NCBI RefSeq assembly: GCF_900156405.1
Contig: NZ_FTNN01000007.1
Span: 1 to 64,000 of the forward strand
Source of the DNA: Shewanella morhuae
GTDB lineage: Bacteria > Pseudomonadota > Gammaproteobacteria > Enterobacterales > Shewanellaceae
Direction: 5' to 3'
DNA: 64,000 bases
Positions 20,759-30,779 of the stretch are shown here, piece after piece. The position numbers and the translations under genes are program-made. How positions within the stretch are numbered: position 1 is the stretch's first letter; every line of letters starts with the position of its first letter. The notes beneath the pieces are model-generated. The model was not told where the DNA came from. It did no database searches and worked only from the letters and a program-made list of their open reading frames with translations.

Positions 20759-22096
20759 TCAACAGTTTTCAAGTTGATGTTTAATTTCAATAAAACTGGG
20801 ACGTTGGTGAGCATCTTCCAGCATACACCGGCTTTTAATCGCACCGAGCTTGGCATACTTATCAAGGCATATTTGCGTATCCACATAGGCCAAGAGATCC
20901 TCAATCAAGCAGCCTAGCGCACGTACTTCAATGGCCTGTATCGCTAAACGCGCTACTGCCGATAAATTACCTAAGTTCGACGCCGCACCAAAATCACCAA
21001 ATAACAACTGCATCTGCCGATTAACCATAATGTTATGGGCATACACATCGCCGTGACTCACCTGTTTGGCGTGCATGTGCGCCATTGCATCTGCTAGTTG
21101 ATGGCCGACTTTGACGACCTCATCCACGCTAAATTGAGTGCCGACTTTAAAGGTATCGCGGGTACAGGTCTGCAAACTAGGGGGCAAACCTAAGTTGCTA
21201 AATCCAGGAGGAATGAGCTCCATGACTATACCTAACTGGTCTTTTTGACTGATATGCGCCACAACCTTAATCAAACTTGGGTGATCGCCAGTTGTAAGGC
21301 AGCAATCAAGCTCATCGGCAGGGTAGCCATCGCTAGTCACTTCGCCCTTAAAAAGTTTGACCGCAATTTGTGCCGTACCGGTTGCGGTTATCATGGCCTG
21401 ATTAATCCAATCACCGCGATAAATCACTCCCGACGCACCTTCGCCAAGCTGTTCTGCTAACTTAATATCAGCCAGCGTCACGTTAGCCACGGTCGTCACA
21501 TCACTATGGGGGTCTACCAATGTATGGCTAAACGGATTACCCGCAAAGGCGAGCCAAGTGAGCTTAGGCAGACTGAGTAACCAAGTGGGCAATGCTTGCA
21601 GTTGATTAGCAGATAAGCGCACTAATTCTAAGTTACGGCAATGCTCCATCGACTCCGGCAGAGTCGTTAATCGATTGCCCGCTAAGGCTAGCTTTTGTAA
21701 GCGATGCAAATCCCCCATAGCCGCAGGCAGCGTCTCAATCTGGTTATCCGTTAAAATCAACCAACGAGTTTGTAAGGGTAATGCTGTTGCTGCAACTGTG
21801 GTGATTTGATTCGCCTTAAAGCCAATCATCTCTAAATTTGCACAGCGTCCCAATGCCTCAGGCAAATGATCAAAGCGATTATTAGAAGCGAAAATGATCT
21901 TTAAGCGCGATAAACGGTGTAAATCATCGGGTAATGTACTCAGTTGGTTATTTGACAAATCGAGAATTTCAAGCGTATCGGCTAAGTCAAAAATCTCCCG
22001 AGGAAACTCAGTTAAGTTCTCAGTCAATTGTAAACGGGTGATCCCCTGTAACTGCCCTGCCCTTAATTGCGCTAACGTCTGCACTGTATTACCCAA
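20759..22096 (-). CDS. Leucine-rich-repeat protein with C-terminal protein kinase domain
   Basis: A cytoplasmic fusion of a recognition domain and a eukaryote-like Ser/Thr kinase domain. Residues about 20-190 hold at least six leucine-rich repeats of the xxLxLxxNxLxxLPxx type, interrupted by less regular units. Residues about 212-445 form the kinase: glycine loop LGEGASGV (217-224), the ATP-anchoring Lys in AVKLF (K247), the catalytic loop HGDVYAHN (348-355, with Gly in place of the usual Arg of HRD), and DFG (368-370). Key Lys, Asp and Asn residues are present, so activity is plausible. HGD-type (non-RD) kinases are usually not activated by loop phosphorylation. It is divergent from mltD. 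The substrate and ligand are unknown. Confidence 0.87.
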   Translation of the reverse strand: MGNTVQTLAQLRAGQLQGITRLQLTENLTEFPREIFDLADTLEILDLSNNQLSTLPDDLHRLSRLKIIFASNNRFDHLPEALGRCANLEMIGFKANQITTVAATALPLQTRWLILTDNQIETLPAAMGDLHRLQKLALAGNRLTTLPESMEHCRNLELVRLSANQLQALPTWLLSLPKLTWLAFAGNPFSHTLVDPHSDVTTVANVTLADIKLAEQLGEGASGVIYRGDWINQAMITATGTAQIAVKLFKGEVTSDGYPADELDCCLTTGDHPSLIKVVAHISQKDQLGIVMELIPPGFSNLGLPPSLQTCTRDTFKVGTQFSVDEVVKVGHQLADAMAHMHAKQVSHGDVYAHNIMVNRQMQLLFGDFGAASNLGNLSAVARLAIQAIEVRALGCLIEDLLAYVDTQICLDKYAKLGAIKSRCMLEDAHQRPSFIEIKHQLENC

Positions 22097-22271
22097 GTCA
22101 ATGAAAAAACGCGGCTATAGTAGCGTATCCACTGGTAAATCTAAACGAAATATCAGCACCCAAACGGGTCTTGGGTTGGCGTCAAAACCGTGTGGATCTA
22201 TCCAGAAACGTGAAAACAGATTAGCATGTGCCTCAATATGGAATGCTAGGCTACTCAATTACAGGACTATT

Positions 22272-23723
22272 ATGCGGACACCATTTCGCCAAACGCACTC
22301 TTTCACAGTGCTCATGCTGACTATGCTGATGGCCCTACTAACAGGTTGCGCTGCAACATCGGCAAGCCCATCAGCAACAGAATTCAATACCTCAACAGAC
22401 AATGTTCAGCCAGAACTGAGCAACGCAACACCACACGCGGCCAAAACACCACCGCCAGTCGTTGAGCAATACAGCGATGTGTGGGCAAAAATTCAACATG
22501 CGAATACGATTGACGTCCATGATGATGCCGAAGTACGCAAGCAGCGTAATTTTTTTGATGACAAACAAAGATTTATGAATCAAGTGGGTGAACGCGCCGA
22601 ACCTTTTTTATATTATATTGTGAGTCAACTCGAAGCGCGCAACATGCCATTAGAATTGGCGTTATTACCGATTGTCGAGAGTGGTTACAATCCGCTGGCT
22701 CAAGCCAATGGTCCAGCTGGACTGTGGCAAATGATCCCCGCCACTGGGCGTAATTTTGGCTTAACCATTAATTCTGCCTACGACGGCCGTAAAGATGCAC
22801 TCGCATCTACTGATGCCGTACTCGACTATTTACAGCACTTATACGACACCCTAGATAAAGACTGGATTAACGCAGTTGCCGCCTACAACACCGGCGAACT
22901 GGTAATTAAAGCCGCCATAGACAAAAACAAAGCCAAGGGCAAACCTACAGATTTTTGGTCACTGGGCATTCCAGCTAAACGCGTACAAACAGTACCTAAG
23001 TGGCTGGCATTTATTCAAATTATTCGTGCGCCAAATCATTACGGCCTAAAAATACCCACGATTGATAATCGCCCCTTTTTAGATCGTGTTCCCGCTCCCA
23101 ATGGTGTGGATATTGGTCAGATAGCCGATGCTGCAGGACTGAGCAAGGCAGAGTTTAAAATCTATAATCCAGGCTTTCGCCAGGGAGTGATCCCAAGTAA
23201 AGGGAAATACCAAATCGCTCTACCTCTGGAAAACATAGGCCAGTATCAAGAGAATCACGATAAACTCTACGCTCAAAAACGCTATGACAGCCAAAGCTAC
23301 ACAGTCAAATCTGGCGATAGCCTAGGCTCTATTGCGGCTAAATTTGATATGTCAGTAAAAATATTAAAACAAGCGAATAACCTGACCTCCGACCGCCTCA
23401 AAATTGGTCAAGAGCTCACGCTATTAACGCCGATGGTCGCAAATGACAATGAGCCTGAACCTGCTAAAGCGAGCAGCAGTAAAGCCAACGCGAGGGCTGA
23501 TACAAAAGTCAGCAGCAAATCATCAGCCAAGGTTAAAGCCGCCACCTCAAAACCAGCTGAAAAACCTGCGGCAAAAGCGACAACCTACAAGGTAAAATCT
23601 GGCGATTCGTTGGATAAAATTGCTCGTAAAAATAAGGTTAAACTGGCAGATTTAATGAAGTGGAACCAGCTTAATGCCAAGAGCATCATTAAGCCTGGCC
23701 AAGAGTTGAAAATAATAGAATAA
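22272..23723 (+). CDS. mltD: Membrane-bound lytic murein transglycosylase D
   Basis: An outer-membrane lipoprotein that cleaves peptidoglycan between N-acetylmuramic acid and N-acetylglucosamine, leaving 1,6-anhydro ends. The frame is open back to 21894, but the ATG at 22272 gives a proper lipoprotein signal peptide with lipobox LLTGC, so that is the start (483 residues). The transglycosylase domain has the catalytic Glu in PIVESGYNP and the GPAGLWQMIPATGR motif. Two LysM peptidoglycan-binding repeats follow: YTVKSGDSLGSIAAKFDMS and YKVKSGDSLDKIARKNKVK, separated by an A/K/S-rich linker. E. coli MltD also carries LysM repeats. The gene is divergent from the LRR kinase and ends at a strong terminator. 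Confidence 0.95.
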   Translation: MRTPFRQTHSFTVLMLTMLMALLTGCAATSASPSATEFNTSTDNVQPELSNATPHAAKTPPPVVEQYSDVWAKIQHANTIDVHDDAEVRKQRNFFDDKQRFMNQVGERAEPFLYYIVSQLEARNMPLELALLPIVESGYNPLAQANGPAGLWQMIPATGRNFGLTINSAYDGRKDALASTDAVLDYLQHLYDTLDKDWINAVAAYNTGELVIKAAIDKNKAKGKPTDFWSLGIPAKRVQTVPKWLAFIQIIRAPNHYGLKIPTIDNRPFLDRVPAPNGVDIGQIADAAGLSKAEFKIYNPGFRQGVIPSKGKYQIALPLENIGQYQENHDKLYAQKRYDSQSYTVKSGDSLGSIAAKFDMSVKILKQANNLTSDRLKIGQELTLLTPMVANDNEPEPAKASSSKANARADTKVSSKSSAKVKAATSKPAEKPAAKATTYKVKSGDSLDKIARKNKVKLADLMKWNQLNAKSIIKPGQELKIIE

Positions 23724-23770
23724 ACTTAAGTAGCAGTTATCAAAAAATAACACTGCCAGCTAGAGATACT

Positions 23771-23803
23771 AAAATGCCGTTCACCTTAGGTGAACGGCAT
23801 TTT
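23771..23803. terminator. Intrinsic terminator after mltD
   Basis: AAAATGCCGTTCACC pairs perfectly with GGTGAACGGCATTTT around a TTA loop and is followed by a T-rich run. It can work in both directions because of the A-run on the left. Confidence 0.9.
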
Positions 23804-23994
23804 TTATTTCAAATATATGGGTTTCTTATTTCTACCATTAAAACAAGATCGAACTTGTTTATGAATTAATGCTAAGCGCACTATTAACATAATCGGCAAA
23901 GAAGGGCATAAGCAATACAACATAGCCCCCGTAGTTTACTACCACAGGGGATAAAGCACTCTATTATCAATCTACTATTCTATAAACCCAATAT

Positions 23995-26820
23995 TTACTG
24001 ATAAGGGGCTGGAAGAACTCGAATCGTTAAACTGTTTTCGTTTTGCAAATATTGCTGTGCCAGTTTACTGAGCTCTACCGGTGTCATCTTCTGCGCCAAC
24101 GCTTGTCTTTGTTTGAAAGCTGCAAAGCGTCCGGGATAACTCTGGGCATTTGACGCCAAATCTAACCAGAAACCATTGCTCTGCGGCGCGGCTTGCATCC
24201 ATTCAAGCACTGGTTGGCGGGCTCGGTTAAGTAAGTCCTCGCTAATCCCCTGCGGCTGCTTCACTTGGTTAACTGCAGCGGTGAAATACTCGGAAACCGT
24301 TGGCAACATGGCTTGAGTCGTCACGCTAAATAGACCGAGATAACCATAACCGCTGGCATTGAGATCATTGTAAGAAAAGGCCGATGGTGAATAACTCGCG
24401 CCCGCTTTTTCTCTCACGTTCTCCGTTAATAGGATGCTGAGCACTTGCTCCAACAATCCCAGTCCAGCGTGTTGGCTTAGGTGAGTCATATCAGTTGTTG
24501 GCCACACCATGGCAAGCGCTGCTGAATCTGGATGACCATAGTGTGTTAACGTCATCTTAGCAGGCACTTTCGGGAACATAGGCACTAACGATTGACCATG
24601 TTCAGTGGGGCTGCGTTTGATTGCCCCGAGGGTTTCTGCCACAGCGGCGATGGCGCTGGCTTCGTCGAAATCACCCACTATGGCGATTTCAATTGCTCCT
24701 TGCTCGACGGCTGAATGGAAACTCGGTGCCAGCTCTGCAAACTGACGTTTTAAAATTTCTTCCGGTTCACCATAACCATAACGTTTATCACCACTGTGGG
24801 AGATGCGGGCAAACTGATTAGAAAACTCAGTTTGCGGGTTGCTATGGAGACTTTGCTGCTCGGCAATCACTTGCTCGCGGAACAATTGCTCAGCCTGCTT
24901 ATTCATGCCGGGTTCAATCAAAAAGGCCGTCATTAAACCGAGCTGCGTGCGCAGTTCTGCAGCATTGGTACTGATCTCACCGCCAAAACTCTGCTCACGC
25001 ACGCCTAGGTTGATGGAAATATCTTGCCCAGCAAAAATCTCCTGCAGGCTTTCATAATCATGGGCCTTGAGTCCACCCTGCACAAACGCACTGTTAAACA
25101 GATAAGATAAGCCATCTAACTCAGGGAATGGCACTTCACCAAAGCCTATGTTGAGGCTGACCAAAGTAGTGCCTTTATTAAAGTCAGTAGGCTTAAGATT
25201 AAGGCGTACGCCATTGGCAAACTGTAGCTGGCGAATGCCCGTTTCGGCATCGCGACTATCGGTGATTAACTTGCCTTGTTCGCCAAATTGAGTGTATGCA
25301 AACTCGTCAATAACCTTAGATGCTGGCGCACTCACGGCTTGTTTGCGGCTTTTCTCATAGCTAGCGATAAGCTGTTTTTCAGCATTTTCAATGGGCTTAT
25401 TGCTCGTCAGATACAGATACGGCGTAGCATTCCATGTCTGATTAAACACTTGCTTTAGCTTTTGCGGCGTCACTGTCGGCAGTATTTTCTCAAAAAATGC
25501 CAGCAGCCACTCAGGCTCTACAGGCACGCGATTTTCCGCGACCGAATACACTAACCCCTCGGCAATATTCACACTGTGGATAGTAGTGCTACCCGCTGCG
25601 CTGAGCTGATACTCTTTGTGCATACGTTTGATTTGTTGGTCAATTTCCTGCTGACTAAAACCAAACTCTTGTGCTTGGCGCAGGGTTTGCTCCAATATTG
25701 CTATACCCTCTTGCCAGTTATTCTCCTGCGTACCTAAGCCCATTTGAGTGCCATAGGCGATATCAAATTGATCCCCAACCTGCAGGCTAACGCCAGATAA
25801 ACCTTGGCTGTGCAGTCGCTGCGACTCCATTCTGCGATACAAGATGCCGTGGGCGAGTTCGAGCAGTATTTCCTGCTCTCGCACGGCAGGGCTGTCGGCA
25901 GGGTATGCCATAGGCTTGAGCATACCGAGTGAAACCGAGGTCGATAGGCTAGGATCGAAAAATGCCGCCGCATCGACGCGTTGACGCTCTGCGACAGTGC
26001 CTAGCGCTTGCGGCTTAACCTTCGCCGCCAAAGGCGCGGCCTGCCAACTGGCAAACTGCTGTTTTATCTTTTGTTCAACTGCGGCTACCTCGATATCACC
26101 CACCACAATTAAGGTGGTGCGTGAGGGCGTGTAAAAACCTTGGTATAAAGACAGCAGCATCTCGCGAGTAGCATTCTTGATGCTGTTCGCCTCACCCACA
26201 GGTAAGCGCTTTGACAACAGTGTATCTGGCATTAAAAACTGTAATTGACTGCGGTAATTCTCCAGATCCGCACCGCTGCGCTCACGCAGTTCAGCCAATA
26301 CCACAGCTTTTTCACGCTCGATAAGCGCCGGGTCGAGTAATAAATTACTGCCAATTTCGCGCATTAAAAACAAAGCGGTATCGACTTTATCTTGGCTATT
26401 ACTTGGCAAGTTGAATTGATAAACCGTCTGCTGAAACTCAGTCACAGCATTGGTATCGGCGCCAAAACTCAGACCAAGACGCTGCAATGTCGGGATCATC
26501 TCCCCCGCAGCCAAACCCGTCGAGCCATTAAAGGCCATGTGTTCAAGAAAATGCACTAACCCCTGCTCGGTATCAGACTCCACCACTGAGCCTACGTCCA
26601 CCCGCATGCGCACTATAACGGCCTGCTCTGGCGTCTTATTGCTCACTAATAAATAGCGCATGCCATTGGCAAGTTCACCGGTATGGACTCGCCCGCTCAT
26701 TGGCAAGTCAGCTGTCCCCATCCACAGCGGCTCTTCGCTCGCCTGTAGCGGCAACGCCACACTTAATAATGCCAGCAGTAACCACTGACGCATCAAACTA
26801 ATAACCTTGAAATTATTCAT
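23995..26820 (-). CDS. M16-family zinc peptidase (pitrilysin-like), exported
   Basis: A large metallopeptidase of the insulinase/pitrilysin clan that degrades peptides in the periplasm. The inverted zinc motif HFLEH is clear near the N-terminus (VHFLEHMAFNG), with the distal Glu in the ALIEREKAVVLAELRER segment (about 75 residues later). The second, non-catalytic M16 half fills the C-terminal part. The open frame reaches 26877, but the upstream residues do not look like a signal peptide. Starts at 26820 or 26793 both give one ending near LPLQASEEP; I chose 26820 because a purine-rich GGGGGGAAG lies upstream. The chain is 941 residues. The gene stands alone, with a 650-base gene-free stretch on its promoter side. 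Confidence 0.88.
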   Translation of the reverse strand: MNNFKVISLMRQWLLLALLSVALPLQASEEPLWMGTADLPMSGRVHTGELANGMRYLLVSNKTPEQAVIVRMRVDVGSVVESDTEQGLVHFLEHMAFNGSTGLAAGEMIPTLQRLGLSFGADTNAVTEFQQTVYQFNLPSNSQDKVDTALFLMREIGSNLLLDPALIEREKAVVLAELRERSGADLENYRSQLQFLMPDTLLSKRLPVGEANSIKNATREMLLSLYQGFYTPSRTTLIVVGDIEVAAVEQKIKQQFASWQAAPLAAKVKPQALGTVAERQRVDAAAFFDPSLSTSVSLGMLKPMAYPADSPAVREQEILLELAHGILYRRMESQRLHSQGLSGVSLQVGDQFDIAYGTQMGLGTQENNWQEGIAILEQTLRQAQEFGFSQQEIDQQIKRMHKEYQLSAAGSTTIHSVNIAEGLVYSVAENRVPVEPEWLLAFFEKILPTVTPQKLKQVFNQTWNATPYLYLTSNKPIENAEKQLIASYEKSRKQAVSAPASKVIDEFAYTQFGEQGKLITDSRDAETGIRQLQFANGVRLNLKPTDFNKGTTLVSLNIGFGEVPFPELDGLSYLFNSAFVQGGLKAHDYESLQEIFAGQDISINLGVREQSFGGEISTNAAELRTQLGLMTAFLIEPGMNKQAEQLFREQVIAEQQSLHSNPQTEFSNQFARISHSGDKRYGYGEPEEILKRQFAELAPSFHSAVEQGAIEIAIVGDFDEASAIAAVAETLGAIKRSPTEHGQSLVPMFPKVPAKMTLTHYGHPDSAALAMVWPTTDMTHLSQHAGLGLLEQVLSILLTENVREKAGASYSPSAFSYNDLNASGYGYLGLFSVTTQAMLPTVSEYFTAAVNQVKQPQGISEDLLNRARQPVLEWMQAAPQSNGFWLDLASNAQSYPGRFAAFKQRQALAQKMTPVELSKLAQQYLQNENSLTIRVLPAPYQ

Positions 26821-26880
26821 TAAAATTCGCACTTCCCCCCAAAAATCAAATAAGAAACCTAGGAAATACATACCCAAGTT

Positions 26881-27530
26881 TCAAATAAAATAAAGCGGCA
26901 ATATAAACTTAAAATAGCTTTATGTCACAAAACCAATACCTTATGCTGTACTGAAAGTGAATAATCGCTGAATAGTAATACCCAATAATAAGCTAACTTT
27001 TTTGTAGGTGAAGACCCTATAAACCAACAAATGCGCACCACCGATTAGCCAAAAACAGAACCATAATCAAATCAGAAATAATTAAATTAAAATCAATAAC
27101 TTAAACATGGCGTGGTGATGTAAGTTTATAACACCTTCTTTAAGAGTAAGATCACTATGATACGAGTGCATAGAATAACGACCCCGCTTTTAGGCTCATA
27201 ATATCTATCCATAACTTTACTGTGTAAATTAACGTTTATTCTCCAAAACATTAAGCATAGCCACTGCAAACTACATGTTCTTAAATTGCTAAACTCTAAA
27301 AAGCCAAATCTAGCTGATATTTTTAGGTACCATTTTCTATTATATTTTTCTTGTATAACTTTGATAAACCTTGTCTCCTTCTATCTCACAAGGCCTAAAA
27401 TCGACATATCGATGTAGAGTAAGATCTTTTATGTATAAAGTTAGATTGTGATTGCAGATTTAAACGTCAGCTTAGTATGTGTAAATCAATAGCAACTTTG
27501 CAGGACAACATCCCTTTCAAGTTCGGACGA
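26881..27530. other. AT-rich intergenic stretch, no gene seen
   Basis: About 650 bases, clearly richer in A and T than the neighbours, with frequent stops in all frames. It presumably contains the promoter of the M16 peptidase at its left end. I found no convincing gene, RNA or repeat in it. Confidence 0.5.
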
Positions 27531-27531
27531 T

Positions 27532-27560
27532 AAAAAAGCCAGTCGGTTGTTGCCGCTGGC
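27532..27560 (-). terminator. Intrinsic terminator of the asparaginase gene
   Basis: On the minus strand GCCAGCGG/CCGACTGGC forms an imperfect stem followed by a T-run (A-run 27532-27537 on the plus strand). It lies about 50 bases past the ansB stop codon. Confidence 0.75.
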
Positions 27561-27609
27561 TTATCTAGAAAACATCAATATCATTGAGTATTAGTACTCA
27601 GCTGAAATG

Positions 27610-28668
27610 CTAAAACTGCTGAAACCAACGTTGGATCTGCTGTGGATCTTTGCTTTGCGTTAAAGACAACATCAATAAAATTCGAGACTTTTGTGGATTA
27701 AGATTACCCGATGCCACAAAACCATATTTAGCATCATCTATCTCAGCATCCAGCGTGGTGGCTCCTGTGGGTACTCGGCTAGAACGCACTACTAACACAC
27801 CTTTTTGACTCGCCTTTGCTAACGTATCAAATATTGATTGGTACATATTTCCGTTACCCACACCCGCGCTAACGATACCGTCAAAACCCGCCTCAATCAT
27901 GGCTTTGGCTGGTAAATCACTGGCGTTGGCATAGTTATAAACGATGCCAACCTGTGGTAATTTATCAAGTTTACTAACATCAAAAGGCGTTTGAGTTGTA
28001 TGTTGGCGCTCAGTTTTGCCCATGTATTCAATCTTGCTGTTATGGATAACGCCAAGCGGACCAAAGTTAGGCGCAGCAAAGGTGTGTACTCCTGTGGTAT
28101 TGGTCTTAGTGACGTCGCGAGCGTTAAGCACCATATCGTTCATCACCACTAATACACCTCGACCTTTCGATTCGAGATTAGCAGCAGTCGCAACGGCATT
28201 ATACAAATTCATCGGACCATCGGCACTCATCGCCGTTGATGGACGCATTGCGCCAACCAGTACCACGGGCTTGTCACTCTTTACGGTTAGATTTAAAAAA
28301 TAAGCGGTTTCTTCTAAAGTATCGGTGCCGTGGGTAATGACTATGCCATCGACATCTTTGTCAGCCAGTAAAATATTGATCCGCTTAGCAAGCGCAAGCC
28401 ACACTTTATCATTCATGTCCTGCGAACCGATTTTAACCAGTTGCTCACCTTGAATATCCGCGAGTTGCTTTATTTCAGGTACAGCCACAATCAAACTATT
28501 AACACCCACTTCTCCTGCCTGATAATTAGAGCCTGTCGCCGATTGGCCTACCCCCGCAATAGTGCCTCCCGTGGCAATAATACGTACCTGTGGCAGTGCC
28601 TGCGCCGCAGAGGAGAGAAATAACCCTAAGCTGATGGAGAGTAAAATCTTACGCATCGAAACATTCAT
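27610..28668 (-). CDS. ansB: Type II (periplasmic) L-asparaginase
   Basis: Hydrolyses L-asparagine to aspartate and ammonia. A signal peptide (from MRKILLSISLGLFLSSAAQA) marks it as the periplasmic, high-affinity type II enzyme; the true start may be the second Met, at residue 5. Both catalytic-Thr motifs are present: IIATGGTIAG near residue 34 and the VITHGTDTLEETAYFL segment near residue 112. The length of 352 residues is usual. It is divergent from aspA, whose product uses aspartate, and a CRP-like palindrome lies about 60 bases upstream. In E. coli ansB is activated by CRP and FNR under anaerobic conditions; the same type of control is likely here but unproved. Confidence 0.95.
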   Translation of the reverse strand: MNVSMRKILLSISLGLFLSSAAQALPQVRIIATGGTIAGVGQSATGSNYQAGEVGVNSLIVAVPEIKQLADIQGEQLVKIGSQDMNDKVWLALAKRINILLADKDVDGIVITHGTDTLEETAYFLNLTVKSDKPVVLVGAMRPSTAMSADGPMNLYNAVATAANLESKGRGVLVVMNDMVLNARDVTKTNTTGVHTFAAPNFGPLGVIHNSKIEYMGKTERQHTTQTPFDVSKLDKLPQVGIVYNYANASDLPAKAMIEAGFDGIVSAGVGNGNMYQSIFDTLAKASQKGVLVVRSSRVPTGATTLDAEIDDAKYGFVASGNLNPQKSRILLMLSLTQSKDPQQIQRWFQQF

Positions 28669-28729
28669 GCTTATATCCTTTTATTAATAGTAAACCCAGC
28701 CATAGTGTGCACCATTATTTAAGTCTCAC

Positions 28730-28745
28730 AGTGATAACTCTCACT
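28730..28745. promoter_or_regulatory. CRP-like palindrome between ansB and aspA
   Basis: AGTGA-TAACTC-TCACT is a perfect inverted repeat with the 5-6-5 spacing of CRP sites (consensus TGTGA-N6-TCACA), one mismatch in each half. It lies 62 bases upstream of the ansB start codon and about 475 bases from aspA. In Shewanella CRP is a main activator of anaerobic respiratory genes. Confidence 0.45.
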
Positions 28746-29220
28746 AAAGTTAAATAATAATACAGCAAAAAAATCAACATCAATATTAAATAGAACGTCA
28801 TGTTATTATTAAAAACAACAATAAATTTCAAAAAAACATAAACAGATACCAGGCTACCAACCTTAAATTCAATATGATTAATTTAGAGTGTAATTCGCTT
28901 TAATATATACACCTTTTAAATTTGTTAACCAAATAACAATTATTTATCTAATTAGCATCAAAAAGTAATAGCTCACACTAGATCATCGAATTGAGATGCC
29001 TCTCTAACAAACAAAACAAATACTCTATTTCAATGAGTTAAGTGATCATCATCCTAATTATTATTTGTTTAAAGAGTTAAGATTTGTATCGATAGTCAAG
29101 GAGACGATTCTCCTTCATGTTTTCGGTTTTATTTTTAATGTGTTAAGCGTACTGATATACACAGCTAAAAATTAATACTCGAAGATATATCTTACTATTA
29201 ACTGGATTGGATAGGATGAA
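28746..29220. other. Long AT-rich divergent regulatory region
   Basis: About 475 gene-free, AT-rich bases upstream of aspA. An unusually long leader or several regulator sites could fit here. I saw no convincing FNR palindrome (TTGAT-N4-ATCAA), and cannot place the aspA promoter with confidence. Confidence 0.4.
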
Positions 29221-30663
29221 ATGAAAGATACTAATAGCGTACGGATCGAAGAAGATCTATTGGGCACTAAAGAAGTTTCCAATGAATTTTATTACGGCAT
29301 ACACACATTGCGTGCCATCGAAAACTTTAAGCTGAGTAATCAAAAAATTTCCGATGTACCTGAATTAGTCCGTGGCATGATGCTAACTAAAAAAGCGGCA
29401 GCCATGGCTAATAGCGAATTAGGCGCAATAAGTCCTGAAATAGCTGACAAAATTATTGAAGCGTGCGATCTAATACTGACAACAGGCCGATTTGTTGATC
29501 AATTTCCGGTCGATGTCTATCAAGGTGGAGCTGGCACTTCAGTCAATATGAATACCAATGAGGTATTAGCCAACGTTGCACTGGAGATCATGGGCCTAGA
29601 AAAAGGCCGTTACGATATCATCAACCCCAATGATCACGTCAACAAGTGTCAATCGACCAACGACGCCTATCCAACAGGTTTCCGTATTGCGGTCATCAAC
29701 AGCACCGACATCCTACTGGATGCATTAACTGACCTTATCGCAGCCTTCGAAACTAAAGCCACAGAGTTTAAAACTATCTTAAAGATGGGCCGTACCCAGC
29801 TACAAGATGCTGTACCTATGACATTAGGCCAAGAGTTTCATGCCTTTGCAGTTACGTTGCGAGAAGAAATTAAATCTATCACCCGTTGCCAAGAATTATT
29901 GTTAGAAGTGAATTTAGGTGCCACAGCCATTGGTACGGGTCTTAATACACCAGAGGGTTACTCCTTACTTGCCATTAAACGTCTGGCAGAAATTACTGGC
30001 CGTGCTTATGTACCAGCAGAAGATTTAATCGAGGCCACGTCAGATTGCGGTGCCTACGTTATGTTACACAGTGCGATTAAGCGTATGGCGATTAAAATGT
30101 CCAAAATTTGTAATGACCTACGCCTACTGTCATCAGGTCCACGCACGGGCCTTAAAGAAATTAATCTTCCTGAACTGCAAGCGGGTTCATCCATCATGCC
30201 TGCCAAGGTTAACCCTGTGATCCCTGAGGTGGTGAATCAGGTTGCCTTCAAGATTGTCGGTAACGATATCACCATTACTATGGCCGCTGAAGCGGGTCAG
30301 TTACAGCTTAACGTGATGGAGCCTGTGATTGGCCAAGCGATGTTTGAGTCACTCAGTTTAATGGGTAATGCCTGTATCTCCCTGCGTGAAAAATGCGTTG
30401 AAGGTATTACGGCTAACCCAGAAATCTGTATGAATCACGTACTCAACTCTATAGGTATCGTGACTTACCTTAACCCGTACATCGGCCACCATGAAGGTGA
30501 CATCATCGGCAAGATTTGTGCTCAAACGGGTAAAAACGTCCGTGAAGTGGTACTCGAACGCGGATTATTAACAGTTGAAGAACTGGATGACATCCTCTCT
30601 GTTGAAAATCTGATGCATCCTAAATATCAGCCAAAGAAAAATATCAGCAAAACCAAAGTGTAA
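29221..30663 (+). CDS. aspA: Aspartate ammonia-lyase (aspartase)
   Basis: Splits aspartate into fumarate and ammonia in the cytosol. It belongs to the fumarase/aspartase superfamily: 480 residues, with the signature [11 protein letters not shown] (about residue 321), which holds the catalytic Ser loop, and the [19 protein letters not shown] segment near residue 101. It opens with [12 protein letters not shown], as in aspartase rather than fumarase C (which normally opens with an EHD-type start). It lies between asparaginase and a C4-dicarboxylate antiporter, followed by fumarate reductase, so its product can feed fumarate respiration. A strong hairpin directly after the stop separates it from dcuA. 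Confidence 0.96.
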   Translation: MKDTNSVRIEEDLLGTKEVSNEFYYGIHTLRAIENFKLSNQKISDVPELVRGMMLTKKAAAMANSELGAISPEIADKIIEACDLILTTGRFVDQFPVDVYQGGAGTSVNMNTNEVLANVALEIMGLEKGRYDIINPNDHVNKCQSTNDAYPTGFRIAVINSTDILLDALTDLIAAFETKATEFKTILKMGRTQLQDAVPMTLGQEFHAFAVTLREEIKSITRCQELLLEVNLGATAIGTGLNTPEGYSLLAIKRLAEITGRAYVPAEDLIEATSDCGAYVMLHSAIKRMAIKMSKICNDLRLLSSGPRTGLKEINLPELQAGSSIMPAKVNPVIPEVVNQVAFKIVGNDITITMAAEAGQLQLNVMEPVIGQAMFESLSLMGNACISLREKCVEGITANPEICMNHVLNSIGIVTYLNPYIGHHEGDIIGKICAQTGKNVREVVLERGLLTVEELDDILSVENLMHPKYQPKKNISKTKV

Positions 30664-30671
30664 CTAGGTGT

Positions 30672-30693
30672 GGCTGGGGAACACTCCCCAGCC
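30672..30693 (+). terminator. GC-rich hairpin directly after aspA
   Basis: GGCTGGGGA pairs perfectly with TCCCCAGCC around an ACAC loop, nine bases after the aspA stop. No T-run follows, so it more likely stabilises the 3' end or causes partial read-through control between aspA and dcuA than acts as a full terminator. Confidence 0.55.
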
Positions 30694-30779
30694 CAACTCA
30701 ATAATTCAACAATAAGCCTATGCACAACTGACACTGAACTAGGCTATGGTAATTAAAAACAAAAAAAAGAGTTAACACT

